A stretch of 64,000 nucleotides of DNA from Lineus longissimus (GCF_910592395.1 NC_088311.1:190501-254500), one strand, 5' to 3'. Positions 37,995 through 49,490 are shown, counted from the stretch's first letter. Numbers and translations: made by a program. Notes: generated by a model not told the origin, from the letters alone.

Positions 37995-38590
37995 ATGATT
38001 GGCATCAACTGTGGAAGGTGCACGAAACCTATGGACATTATGATTGGCATCAACTGTGGAAGGTGCACGAAACCTATGGACATTATGATTGGCATCAACT
38101 GTGGAAGGTGCACGAAACCTATGGACATTATGATTGGCATCAACTGTGGAAGGTGCACGAGACCTATGGACATTATGATTGGCATCAACTGTGGAAGGTG
38201 CACGAGACCTATGGACATTATGATTGGCATCAACTGTGGAAGGTGCACGAGACCTATGGACATTATGATTGGCATCAACTGTGGAAGGTGCACGAAACCT
38301 ATGGACATTATGATTGGCATCAAAGTGTGGAAGGTGCACGAAACCTATGGACATTATGATTGGCATCAACTGTGGAAGGTGCACGAGACCTATGGACATT
38401 ATGATTGGCATCAAAGTGTGGAAGGTGCACGAAACCTATGGACATTATGATTGGCATCAAAGTGTGGGAGATGGAAGCATATCTAGAGCCAATGACCCAA
38501 TGATTGGCATCGTGAAAGCTGGAAGTGTATCTTGAACAGGTTATGGACTCGATGATTGGCATCATCTGTGGAAATTGGACGTTTATCTGG
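37995..38590. repeat. Minisatellite, 45-bp unit, about 10-11 copies with diverged edges
   Basis: The unit starts atgattggcatcaactgtgg and includes aaggtgcacgaaacctatgg. Starts at 37995 and 38040 give 45 bp. A few copies read catcaaagtgtgg (46 bp) and shift the frame. Both edges carry older-looking variants containing a gaacaggttatgg segment absent from the core units. The 15-codon periodicity makes long ORFs on both strands; the aaa/aga variable site changes the amino acid and the 46-bp copies break the frame, so coding is not supported. Confidence 0.93.
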
Positions 38591-40153
38591 AACAGGTTTT
38601 GCTCGATAGAGGGGATTACCCTTCAAAACCTGATTGAGCCAGTCATACCACAGTGGAAGTCTTGTAGAAGCTCATCGCTCCAGGTTGACCAGAGTGTCCT
38701 CAAAGTTGCAGTTGTTGGTTCTATCAGGCTGGTGGCAGGTCCTTGCTGCAGGTGGTCATTCCTGATAATTGGTGTCATTCCTTCCTGTGCTGTGATCAAG
38801 GATGTGAGGATCTGATGAGGCTGCAGCATGGTGTGTAGAATAGGTCAGGTTCTGCTCTGATGTTGATTGTCTCAAGTCTTACCAAGCAGGTCAGCAGTGG
38901 CAATGATCAGTCATACAGTGCGAGAGAAATCTTGGCAAATCTTCATCTCTCCACGTGATCCTCACAATCCATCGATGCCCTTCATTGGAAGAAGTGAGTG
39001 TAGAAAACTAACTTGCCTCCCCTCACCCCACACCACCTCCAACCACTGATATGATTACCGACATCCACTGAATCATGGTCTTTAAAGGCAGTGCCCCAAG
39101 CTTCTCAGGACGGTGCTGTTTTAGAATAACTGCATTCAAGAAAGTAGTGGTGGTAGGAGATGATTACCATCTCTGCTTGCTGCCAGAAGATTGGAATGGA
39201 TGATTGGAGGAGTAAGGAAGATCATACTATCTCATCTGCCCCTGCCACCCCCAGATCCTTCAAGCCAGAGAATGACAGTAGATGTCTACCATCTTCATGG
39301 TGCTGCCAGGAGGTCTCACAAATGAAATCATCCATATTCAAGGTTGTTGGTGACAACGGCAGCTGTTTTCATCCTCATTTGTATTGCTGTCAGCAGGAAG
39401 AGCCCCGTTGGCAGTGCTTCAGCAATCCTTTCTTGGAGAGTAATTCAAATAAGACAGTGCCTTCAAGCAAGATGGATGCTGGTGGCCTTTTATGTCATTG
39501 GTTTCTTGGCAACTAATGATGCCGCTGTTTGTTATAGCAGTTGCTTAGCTATAACAAACCTTCACAGGCAATAAATGGTGTTGATTTTGAGAATCATCTC
39601 AGCCTTATAAGGCTAATATCAGCTGCTGTGGTTAGAGCAGGATATCGTGTTGACAGCTTTTTGTCTGGATTGATACGAATCACTCATGGTCGACATTCAC
39701 TGCCATCCTGTCTGCTCCTTTGATGCCATTCATCAATGAAGAAAGCAGTGGCCAGAGCTTTTCTTGCCCTCGGTGGTCATCAGTGAGATACAGGGCCAGA
39801 TAAACAACTTAGTACCATTCATTACAGAGACAATTCAGACTACGCCTTCCTCGAGACACACCTGAGGCCGTTGCCTGGTTAGAAGGGACATTCATTAGTT
39901 TCATCAGCCGGTGTTGTATAAATGATAAGCTATTTGGGAACATCATCTTCAATAGACGACAGCTTGAATGTCAGCGTCAGCTTCATTGTCTATTGAAGGC
40001 CGCTAAAGCTTCAGTTGTCATAGATATAAAAGGAAAGCCAATATTGATTAATTCGTTGATCAATTTTGAGAAATATGTGGTTTCAGGCTTGAAAATTCTT
40101 TAAAATGTTCAAAGATTTCTTCAGATTATGAGAAAATTATAAAAAACACTCAT
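38591..40153. other. Intronic stretch with no recognised feature
   Basis: Overlapping ORFs of 60-118 codons are present with no domain, splice-site pair or element motif that supports any of them. Confidence 0.4.
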
Positions 40154-40229
40154 GGCTTTGACTGGGGTCTGAACCACAGACCTTTGGGTTGCTGGCCCAG
40201 TGCTCTACCACCTGAGCTACTGAGGTTCC
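40154..40229 (-). mobile_element. tRNA-like SINE head, second copy
   Basis: On the minus strand there is an A box (TAGCTCAGGTGG), the same loop CCAGCAA, and a B-box-like GGTTCAGACCC. The T stem and acceptor stem are mismatched, so this is not a functional tRNA. It is clearly related to 7084-7159 through the tRNA part. A short AT-rich stretch after it (TTTTTATAATTTTCTC) resembles the one after the first copy, suggesting a shared tail and so a SINE family. Confidence 0.6.
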
Positions 40230-40363
40230 TTTACCATTGATGAGTGTCAAACTGTATATGAACTTAGTGAATGCTAACAATTGTCTTGCTGGTTTCCCAT
40301 TGCAGTGGTTCTCTCAGTGTTTGCATGCCTTAAGATTCCATTATATCGGGATCAACAGGCTTT

Positions 40364-42590
40364 ATAGTTGACAATTTGTGGTCAGAGTGGCTAGGTGTGT
40401 ATAACACTGGATTAGACCGCTTTATTCCGCGGAAAACTATTCGTGACAAAAGCTATCCGCCATGGATTGACCGCGAAGTGAGACGCATGTCAACAAAAGT
40501 GAATGCTGCCCGCCGCTGCGCAAAAAACAGGAACAGTGACTCTTGTTGGAGGAAATACCGGCGCCTGCGCAATGAACTCAGAAATTTGACCCGTGACAAA
40601 TACAAAGCGAATGTAAACAATCTTGGATCAGAAGTGCGTAGAAACCCAAAACGTTTTTGGAACTTCTATCACGCAAAAACCAAATCAAACTCTATACCAG
40701 AGACAGCGAAGCTGGGCAATGAGTCTTTTGTGACTCCTCTGCGCAAGGCAAAAGCCTTCAATGGTTATTTTTATTCCAATTTTTCTCATCACAACGACTT
40801 GAGAAAACCTGATGTTACCATGTATGATAATTATAACCTTGATTCTGTTAACTTTACAGCAGTTGAGGTGAAATCGGTATTAAACAGGCTGGACAAGACT
40901 AAGGCCTGTGGGCCTGACAGGGTCTCTAATCGTGTTCTGAGGGAGTGTGCCTCTACACTGTGTTCTTCACTCGCATTTTTATTCAACGTTTCAATGCAGA
41001 CAGGTGTTTTACCAAACGATTGGAAAATCGCTAACGTTGTGCCAGTGTACAAGAAGGGAGACAAGCATTTGATTTCAAATTATAGACCCGTGTCTCTCCT
41101 ATCTGTGGTTTCTAAAGTAATGGAACGTTGCATTTATAACAGTATCTATCCAGTCTTAAGTCCGTCAGTCTATAAAGGCCAGCATGGCTTCTGTAACAGG
41201 CGGTCAACGGCCACTCAGCTTGTTCAGTTCCAGCATAGACTGGGCCAGGTCTTAGATAGTGGGGGTCAAACTGATGTTATATATTTGGATTTTGCTAAAG
41301 CTTTCGATTCCGTTCCCCATTGCCTCTTATTACATAAGATTCGTTCCTTTGGAATCTGTGGACGTCTTCTGAGTTGGTTAACGTCGTATCTTACAAATAG
41401 GAAGCAGAGAGTTGTGATTAATGGCTCGGAGTCATCACTTTTAGATGTACTGTCTGGTGTGCCGCAAGGGTCAATTTTAGGCCCTCTTTTATTCTTATTG
41501 TACGTAAATGATATTGCTGAGGTCGTTAGTGACGGTACTGCCATGGATCTTTTTGCTGATGATTCCAAAATGTGTAGGGAGATAGAGTCTGTAACCGACT
41601 GTCTGCTACTTCAGACCGACCTTGATAAATTGTACGCTTGGAGTAAACGGTGGGGCATGACATTTAGCCCAAGCAAATGCATGGTCATGAGTGTTACTAG
41701 GAAGTTAAATCCGACACACTTCTTTTACAATATCAATGGTTTTGCATTGTGTCGGGTTGATAAATTCAAGGATCTTGGTATTGTCTTTTCTTCGGACCTG
41801 TCATGGTCATCTCATGTCAATGGTATTGCAAGCAGTGCAAGTAGAATGTGGGGTATGATCAGGCGTGTATGCGGGCGTACTGCAGACGTTAATTTGAATA
41901 TCATGTTGTATAAATCACTTGTGCGTAGTCGCCTTGAATATGGTACGGTGGTATTCGACACACATGTGCGACGTGATCTTGAAACTTTAGAGCGTGTCCA
42001 GCGGAGGGTGACTCGTCACATTTTAGGCCCTGATATGCCATATGTGGAGCGTCTGCGAGCGTTGTCTCTGCTGCCCCTGTCGTACCGTCGGGAAATCAAG
42101 GATCTAGTTTTTATGCACGATTCTTATTATAATGTCCTGGATTTTAATGCACGTTTTTATATAACCCCGGCTGTAAGGGGCGACGGTTTACGACTGGCGC
42201 AGCCGAGATTCCACTCGGAGACGTTCGGTGCCTCATACTGGGTGAGGACACCGAAGCTGTGGAACAGCCTCCCGGTCCAATTACATAATTTGAAAAAAAT
42301 GCATTTTAAATCGTCCCTTAATGTTTATTATTTTGACAGGTTGGATCGTTTGGATGTCGACGACATGTGCACTTTCGTCACTTTCTGCCGTTGTGCAAAC
42401 TGTCGGCCCACTTAGTGCGCATGTCGCCGGCACCCCGACGACACAACCCATATTATCTGGTGCCATATAATAGGTCTCGACCTACATGGTTACCAGTGTA
42501 ATGCATGTACGTTTTATTTTGTTCATAATCCAATGTCTTGTCATGTTATATCAAATATTGTACATGTATTTTACACAAATAAATAAATAG
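40364..42590 (+). mobile_element. 5'-truncated non-LTR retrotransposon (CR1/Jockey-like)
   Basis: The element keeps the 3' part of ORF2 (linker, reverse transcriptase and C-terminal region), then a short 3' UTR ending in caaataaataaatag. ORF1 and the endonuclease domain are missing at the left, the usual result of incomplete target-primed reverse transcription. The left edge is placed where the reading frame turns coding-like (about 40364-40376). I could not see a clear target-site duplication. It lies in the same orientation as the host gene. Confidence 0.85.
40376..42415 (+). CDS. Non-LTR retrotransposon reverse transcriptase, 5'-truncated ORF (about 680 aa)
   Basis: This encodes the RNA-directed DNA polymerase that copies the element into the genome. 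The frame is open for 680 codons to a TAG and has no ATG of its own at the left end (it opens at TTG), as expected for a truncated ORF2. Visible motifs: KTKACGPDRVSN (about residues 174-185); motif A in YLDFAKAFDSVPH (about 302-314); motif B as GVPQGSILGPLLFLLYVNDI (about 361-380); motif C as FADD (about 393-396), where many relatives have YADD. The C-terminal LERVQRRVTRHILG and WNSLP segments are typical of CR1/Jockey-group elements. The frame has no stop or frameshift, so the insertion is probably recent. No endonuclease is present, so this copy is not autonomous. Confidence 0.88.
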   Translation: MWSEWLGVYNTGLDRFIPRKTIRDKSYPPWIDREVRRMSTKVNAARRCAKNRNSDSCWRKYRRLRNELRNLTRDKYKANVNNLGSEVRRNPKRFWNFYHAKTKSNSIPETAKLGNESFVTPLRKAKAFNGYFYSNFSHHNDLRKPDVTMYDNYNLDSVNFTAVEVKSVLNRLDKTKACGPDRVSNRVLRECASTLCSSLAFLFNVSMQTGVLPNDWKIANVVPVYKKGDKHLISNYRPVSLLSVVSKVMERCIYNSIYPVLSPSVYKGQHGFCNRRSTATQLVQFQHRLGQVLDSGGQTDVIYLDFAKAFDSVPHCLLLHKIRSFGICGRLLSWLTSYLTNRKQRVVINGSESSLLDVLSGVPQGSILGPLLFLLYVNDIAEVVSDGTAMDLFADDSKMCREIESVTDCLLLQTDLDKLYAWSKRWGMTFSPSKCMVMSVTRKLNPTHFFYNINGFALCRVDKFKDLGIVFSSDLSWSSHVNGIASSASRMWGMIRRVCGRTADVNLNIMLYKSLVRSRLEYGTVVFDTHVRRDLETLERVQRRVTRHILGPDMPYVERLRALSLLPLSYRREIKDLVFMHDSYYNVLDFNARFYITPAVRGDGLRLAQPRFHSETFGASYWVRTPKLWNSLPVQLHNLKKMHFKSSLNVYYFDRLDRLDVDDMCTFVTFCRCANCRPT

Positions 42591-42755
42591 TCTGTGACTA
42601 TTGCCAAGCCTAGAACTTACATCAAGTTACATCCAATGCCTGTGAATCCATGCAGTTCCCAGCACTTATCGGCGGTTCTAGCTGTCGTGGAAACAAGCCT
42701 TAACTCTGCCCAAAGCTATATCTTCATACCTTGATACCTTTATATCTTCATATCT

Positions 42756-42793
42756 TGATTAACTTTCTCCTCTTCTTGTTCTTGCAGGTGAGT
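42756..42793 (+). promoter_or_regulatory. Candidate recursive (ratchet) splice site
   Basis: The sequence ttgattaactttctcctctt then cttgttcttgcag|gtgagt joins a branch-point-like ttaac, a long pyrimidine tract and an AG (42786-42787) directly to a consensus donor GTGAGT (42788-42793). Such zero-length acceptor/donor junctions are the signature of recursive splice sites known in long introns of flies and vertebrates. It sits inside the predicted 60-kb and 39-kb introns of isoforms A and B. A further GTAATG lies 45 bases downstream and could define a short RS-exon (42788-42832). Confidence 0.5.
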
Positions 42794-42832
42794 ATTACGA
42801 AGTCAACCAGCTGGGTAATGTTATTCCAAGAG

Positions 42833-43855
42833 GTAATGGTAATGTATTCTTGCTTTGATTTGACCAGTTTCATTTCCAAACACATGGAGAGATCTTCTTG
42901 TCATATTGAACTTCAATCTGGTACAAACTCATTAGTTGATATGTGCACCTTCCCAACATTTCCAATCAAGCTGAATATGAATATGGCTCTCTGTTCAGTA
43001 TTTTGCCTCCCATGAGTCTGATAGATGATGGTGTATGGATTGATATATAGCTAAACATATTGAGAAATGGCACACCGTCCTTGCAATTCCCTCGAGTTGT
43101 AGAATCTCATTATTGCTTTAGACTGAGCTGTGACCTTCATCAAATATGGCAATGTTACAGTGTAACTAATGAAGATGTGCATGTTTTACCAAGAAACCAA
43201 TGGTAAGAACCTAAAGCAACCACATCCAGCACCTGATGCCTTGGAAGATGAAAGCTCCTATCCTTGTCTTTTGAGAACTGTGGTGTACATAGCATCATTG
43301 ACTAAATGTACCAAGATGGGCTTTCAACTTGAGAGGACTTACCTGTTCATGCACGCATCATCTTTAGGTTGATATCTCCATAGAAACCTCCCTGATCTGT
43401 ATTGTTATAGCCTGTCCTCAACGTGTTTCCATCAGCACAGAACTTGGTGACGTTTGTGATACTCGGTTCTTTTTATTGGGCCAAGTCAACAAGGTTGTAG
43501 ATCTTTTCCTCGATTTCACCCAATACCTTGTGCTGTCAGGTGAAAGAGATTGTATTCTGCAGCGATTCATATGGTTTATTTTATTCTTTTCCATCTTGCT
43601 TGATTTCATCATGAACGATGTTGTGATATTGATGTTGACTGGTCTGTAAAGGAAGCACTATCTGTTGGCATTGTCCCTGCCTTCTTGTTTCTGAGAAGGC
43701 GCTCTCTGTCACAATACTTTCAGTTCTTCATTTTGGTGAACAATGAATGCATTTTCTTTTGTAATCTTCCATTCTGTTCTCTGCCTTCTTGATGTATGAT
43801 GTCCTGACAGAGATTTGCTCTGGCTTTTCCACTCCCTAGGGAAGAGATCAGTTCC
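42833..43855. other. Intronic stretch with no recognised feature
   Basis: A CAG|GTAAGT-like donor is present on the minus strand near 43340, but no exon fits upstream of it. Nothing else is recognised. Confidence 0.4.
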
Positions 43856-44113
43856 TAAGCCTCTTGAGGTGGACCTCTTCATGGACCTCTTGAGGTCGAC
43901 CTCTCCATTGCTTGACCTCTCCATGGACTTTTTGAGGTCGACCTCTTCATAAGCCTCTTGAGGTGGACCTCTTCATGGACCTCTTGAGGTCGACCTCTCC
44001 ATTGATTGACCTCTCCATAGACCTTTTGAGGTGGATTTCTTCATAAACCTCTTGAGGTGGACCTCTCCATGGACCTTTTGAGGTGGACCTCTTCATGAAC
44101 CTCTTGAGGTAGA
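43856..44113. repeat. Degenerate tandem repeat, about 27-bp unit
   Basis: Repeats of cctcttgaggtggacctctt and cctcttgaggtcgacctctc types, separated by catgga, cattga or cataag, with imperfect spacing. The half-units gaggtggacctc and gaggtcgacctc make short internal inverted repeats (gaggtcgacctc is a perfect palindrome). Confidence 0.85.
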
Positions 44114-47100
44114 GATAGAGATTGATGGCTTGATGTTCCTATCAAACAGATCTTGACAACAACGAAAGTCAATTTGTCCCTCATCCACATCAACAATACC
44201 ATTAGCAGCTAATCCTCCTCGATCACCAGTGTTTACCTTAATTGACAGCAGCTGCCTGCAACAATCCACTTGCTCATTAGGAGGAGTCAATCAAACTGAT
44301 TGGGGAGACGATGTTGACATTGAGAAACACTGATTAGGAATCCCTCTGGGAGCACTTTGCTTCTTTTGGCCTCAGGTTGTGGATTCATCTCTTAGAGTCA
44401 AGCTAATGGTAGACAGACTATGCCAGTACCTCATGTCTTCATGCTCTCAAGGGTCAGGAATAGTCTAATCCCTTGGTCACTCTGACAGCCTCCCTAATCA
44501 TCCTGCCTCTTGTGTCTCCTCATTCCAAGACCTGATCAAAGCATTACTCCAGCTATCAGAGTGAGACCTTATGCCTGATTGATTGTTGGCAGAGATAGCT
44601 GGAGATATAACTCGAGGAGCTTATAGGGTTTCCTCTTGTCTGTCTGTTCTGTTTGTTGGCAATCTCTGCCTGGCTCATTATTATTTGTCAACAACAAAGA
44701 ATGGTGCAGTATCTGATAATGAAGTGTTCTCTAAGCCGGGTAGTCTCGTTATGAACCCTTGTTTGACTGAACAAATCTTAGACCTAAATTTCCTGGATGC
44801 AAGACCTTCAAAGGTTTTCAGGTCCTCAATAACTCTGGTTTGACCCATCCAGGCCTCTGGGCCCAAGCTCTGATGTTACTCTTAATATTCCAAGGTGGCA
44901 GCAACAACTGTTGCTCTTGTCAGGCTGTTCTGTCCAAGTCAGCTTGGGTTCCATCTATTGGAACTACCAGTCTCTAACTCTACAAGAGATGTTCACCATC
45001 GGTCCCAGTGCAGTTGATGTTCAGTGCAAGATTCAGTCAGCCCAACATCCATTTATCGGGAGGAGTGATCTCTAACTTGGTTCCCCTAAAATCAGATCCA
45101 AGCTAAAGATGAATGGGTCTTCTCTCCCCAGTTCCATCTATGAGCATGAAGAATATCTAGAAGCAGAATCATGGTAATGATGGAAGTTGAAGTGCTTATC
45201 ATCACCAACTGTTCTTGCTTGCAAGTTCCATCTGTGAGAGAGACGCGTCACTACCATGGCCAAGTAGAAACGTTTTCATGGTGTAACCACCCAAGATTAC
45301 TGATATTGCCGTTGTGGCTTGCTGATTTACCAAGCGGAATGAACTGTGCTCAGCTACCATGTCACCTCCTGAGAAGGATATGAAAGGTATGCATGGCTTC
45401 ATTCTCCAAGAAAGGTGAATGTGTAGGGCTATAAGTATCCTGGGACCATTGTCGTATAAACCGCTCCTACACATTCTGGTAGCGTTCAAGTTAAATGAAG
45501 TAAATCATGAGGTTGGTGTTGCTATTATTCCAGCTAATGGAGTAATGAGATCACTATTCGGGCATATCATTGCATCCTTCCCTGAAGACTACTCATTGGA
45601 GCCTCGGTGATCCCTGCTTATATCATTATGTAGATGGGGTGTGAGACATGAATGAAGCATGAGTCAGAATGATGTCCGTACACTGTTACCTCGGTGACAT
45701 TTCAGTACGATTCAAGGAATTGATACCGAACTTGGGGTATTCACACCAGGAACGCAACAGAGATGGATATTTGGACCACAAGCTCCGCATTCAGTGGTAG
45801 TCAGCACTGTTTGCTTGGCGCACTCTTTAGAAGCTTCATAAGAGGTGGTTGGCACAGACTCATAGACAAACTGAGAATGAGATGCCTACCTCGAGATGTG
45901 TGTTTAAGCTGCAAGATAAAAACTTGTTTACCAGGATCTCTTACCAACAGCAAAGTTCTCACACACTTGTCAAGTATGTCAAGTAAGGTAGAACATCTTT
46001 ACTCTTTCATGTTTGGATAGGTATTAGCTTCAAACGATGGGATATCATGGCAAAGCTTTGCTGGAAGGACATAGAACACTGGCTTTGAGGGAACATCATT
46101 GTAACTGCAAGCAAACTGTAGCCTGGATGGTCGACTTGACCAAAGTGTTCAAAGGGAGATAACAGTTGAAAGAGTTGCCCAGGCAAGCGATTCCTAAGAG
46201 TGCTTACTACTCGACATGTCTGACACATCACAACCCCTGATAATCCAGAGTGAAGGCAATTTCCCCTTCTAGAGCCGTGACAGCCAAAGAGTGGACTGGT
46301 GCTGATAAGGGCTATGCTAGTGCCTGTATTAGCATTCATGTTAGCAACTGTGAGGTATCCAGTCTGCTTGCATGTGCTGACATGTTTGCCTGAAACGCCC
46401 CTATTTCATTCTCTCTTGCTTGTTATCAGAGAGGCACAGTATGGTCGTTGGTCTTATAGTGATGATCCTGTCCTCCTTCTCGTCATCAGTTGTTGGGAGA
46501 TTAAAGTGAACTATTCATGATACAGCACTCCCTACTTAGTCTGTGGTATCTTCACCTTTTGTCTGAACTGAACAAACAAACTGGATGATGATTAACAATT
46601 GAAGAACCAGTGATCTAACTCTCCACTTAATAATCAGCTGAGAGAGTAATTGCTGCTGACTTGTATATTAATACTATGGCAATCCCTTGCGGCAAGCAGT
46701 TAATGTGCTTCAAAGGTTCTGTACATCTTCTGAGAATGATGCTGATCAGATACTGTTGCTTCAGCTTATAGGAGTTTCAGTAACAAGTACAGAACATGCA
46801 GGAATGCATCTCTTCCATTCCTAGCATTCTCCATCTGTAGCTAAGCATTAGATGCAACTGATTGGAATGCTAACAGCTTCCAAATGATTTTATGCCATGC
46901 TTGTTTGTTATCATTTGGTGTTTACATGGAGAAAGTCTTGAGGCATCTTCCCATGATGAAGATGTAGTGTAGTGAATAGTAGTGGGTTACATTCTAACCT
47001 GTATCACACTGCAAACTGACTTGGCACGTACTCTCTACACCTCAGCCATTGAACTTCCTGTGAAAGCAGCGGATTGCTCTAGTCTACCAGTTGTCCATTC

Positions 47101-47461
47101 CACCTCTGGTATGGTACCATATAGGAGGCTATTCAATGTCTGACCTGACAGAGACTTTCTTACTAACATTAGCTTTCTTTGCCTAGATAGTGATGTTGTG
47201 GTTGTAGCTTTTCTGACCTGATTGATGTGTGGCAGACATTATCTGATGGAAGTATCTTGCTAGATCTTGTTCAGATGTCTGCAACAACTTGATAAAGCTC
47301 TTCTCTACCTACTTGTTTCGAGCATGTCTACCTTGATAAGGCTGTAGAACAGCTCCAAGGAAGCTGAGAGTGGTCACCTCAGCAGGGCATGAAACAGGGC
47401 AGATACCTTGATAAGGCTTTCGAACCTTGCCAAGGAAGTTGTGAGTGGTCATAGTCATCTA
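44114..47461. other. Intronic stretch; possible Ty3/Gypsy integrase relic inside
   Basis: No host exon is supported. The minus-strand relic at 46007-46339 is listed separately. The remaining sequence shows nothing recognisable. Confidence 0.4.
46007..46339 (-). pseudogene. Possible decayed Ty3/Gypsy-type integrase fragment
   Basis: The 110-codon minus-strand frame contains SGLSGVVMCQTCRVVSTLRN, then LPGQLFQLLSPFEHFGQVDH. Its order and spacing resemble the zinc-finger-to-core junction of LTR-retrotransposon integrases (W-x-G-L/M ... C-x-x-C ... PFE-x-x-x-x-D). The first Cys/His pair and most of the catalytic core are missing or unrecognisable, and no LTRs are seen. The match is by eye only and weak. 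Confidence 0.3.
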
Positions 47462-49490
47462 TGGCCACACCTCAGCCCAGTCTGTGGCCACACCTCAGCC
47501 CAGTCTGTTGCCACATCTCAGCCCAGTCTGTTGCCACATCTCAGCCCAGTCTGTTGCCACATCTCAGCCCAGTCTGTTGCCACATCTCAGCCCAGTCTGT
47601 TGCCACATCTCAGCCCAGTCTGTTGCCACATCTCAGCCTAGTCTCTGGCTACACCTCAGCCCAGTCTGTTGCCACACCTCAGCCTAGTCTCTGGCTAAAC
47701 CTCAGCCCAGTCTGTTGCCACACCTCAGCCCAGTCTGTGGCCACACCTCAGCCCAGTCTGTTGCCACACCTCAGCCCAGTCTGTTGCCACATCTCAGCCC
47801 AGTCTGTTGCCACATCTCAGCCCAGTCTGTTGCCACACCTCAGCCCAGTCTGTTGCCACATCTCAGCCTAGTCTCTGGCTACACCTCAGCCCAGTCTGTT
47901 GCCACACCTCAGCCCAGTCTGTTGCCACACCTCAGCCCAGTCTGTTGCCACATCTCAGCCTAGTCTCTGGCTAAACCTCAGCCCAGTCTGTTGCCACATC
48001 TCAGCCTAGTCTCTGGCTAAACCTCAGCCCAGTCTGTTGCCACACCTCAGCCCAGTCTGTTGCCACATCTCAGCCTAGTCTCTGGCTAAACCTCAGCCCA
48101 GTCTGTTGCCACACCTCAGCCCAGTCTGTTGTCACATCTCAGCCTAGTCTCTGGCTAAACCTCAGCCCAGTCTGTTGCCACATCTCAGCCCAGTCTGTGG
48201 CCACACCTCAGCCCAGTCTGTGGCCACACCTCAGCCCAGTCTGTTGCCACATCTCAGCCCAGTCTGTTGCCACACCTCAGCCTAGTCTCTGGCTAAACCT
48301 CAGCCCAGTCTATGGCCACACCTCAGCCCAGTCTGTGGCTACACCTCAGCCCAGTCTGTTGCCACATCTCAGCCCAGTCTGTTGCCACACCTCAGCCCAG
48401 TCTGTTGCCACATCTCAGCCCAGTCTGTTGCCACACCTCAGCCCAGTCTGTTGCCACATCTCAGCCCAGTCTGTTGCCACACCTCAGCCTAGTCTCTGGC
48501 TAAACCTCAGCCCAGTCTGTTGCCACACCTCAGCCCAGTCTGTTGCCACACCTCAGCCCAGTCTGTTGCCACATCTCAGCCCAGTCTGTTGCCACACCTA
48601 AGCCTAGTCTCTGGCTACACCTCAGCCCAGTCTGTTGCCACATCTCAGCCCAGTCTGTTGCCACACCTCAGCCCAGTCTGTTGCCACATCTCAGCCTAGT
48701 CTCTGGCTAAACCTCAGCCCAGTCTGTTGCCACACCTCAGCCCAGTCTGTTGCCACACCTCAGCCCAGTCTGTTGCCACACCTCAGCCCAGTCTGTTGCC
48801 ACATCTCAGCCCAGTCTGTTGCCACACCTCAGCCTAGTCTCTGGCTAAACCTCAGCCCAGTCTGTTGCCACACCTCAGCCCAGTCTGTTGCCACACCTCA
48901 GCCCAGTCTGTTGCCACATCTCAGCCCAGTCTGTTGCCACACCTAAGCCTAGTCTCTGGCTACACCTCAGCCCAGTCTGTTGCCACATCTCAGCCCAGTC
49001 TGTTGCCACACCTCAGCCCAGTCTGTTGCCACATCTCAGCCTAGTCTCTGGCTAAACCTCAGCCCAGTCTGTTGCCACACCTCAGCCCAGTCTGTTGCCA
49101 CACCTCAGCCCAGTCTGTTGCCACACCTCAGCCCAGTCTGTTGCCACATCTCAGCCCAGTCTGTTGCCACACCTCAGCCTAGTCTCTGGCTACACCTCAG
49201 CCCAGTCTGTTGCCACACCTCAGCCCAGTCTGTTGCCACACCTCAGCCCAGTCTGTTGCCACATCTCAGCCCAGTCTGTTGCCACATCTCAGCCCAGTCT
49301 GTTGCCACATCTCAGCCTAGTCTCTGGCTAAACCTCAGCCCAGTCTGTGGCCACACCTCAGCCCAGTCTGTTGCCACATCTCAGCCCAGTCTGTTGCCAC
49401 ATCTCAGCCCAGTCTGTTGCCACTCCTCAGCCCAGTCTGTTGCCACACCACAGCCTAGTTTCTGGCCACACCTCTGCCCCATCTCAGTTG
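47462..49490. repeat. Minisatellite, 23-bp unit, about 88 copies, with a 345-bp higher-order unit
   Basis: The unit is ccacacctcagcccagtctg plus ttg. Main variants are cacatctcag versus cacacctcag, and a cctagtctctggctaaac/acac type placed at intervals. The rare variant cacctaagcctagtctc occurs at 48594 and 48939, 345 bases (15 units) apart, with the same order of variants in between. The unit lacks stops on the plus strand and 23 is not a multiple of three, so all frames look open with a 23-residue period. Confidence 0.97.

Noticed and set aside
37934-38565. ORFs of 113-167 codons on both strands
   Set aside because: 45-bp array; 46-bp copies shift the frame and the common variable site is amino-acid-changing.
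42788-42832. Regular 45-bp coding exon (phase 1 in, phase 1 out)
   Set aside because: Its open phase does not follow the phase-0 first exons, and the directly abutting GTGAGT makes a recursive splice site the better reading.
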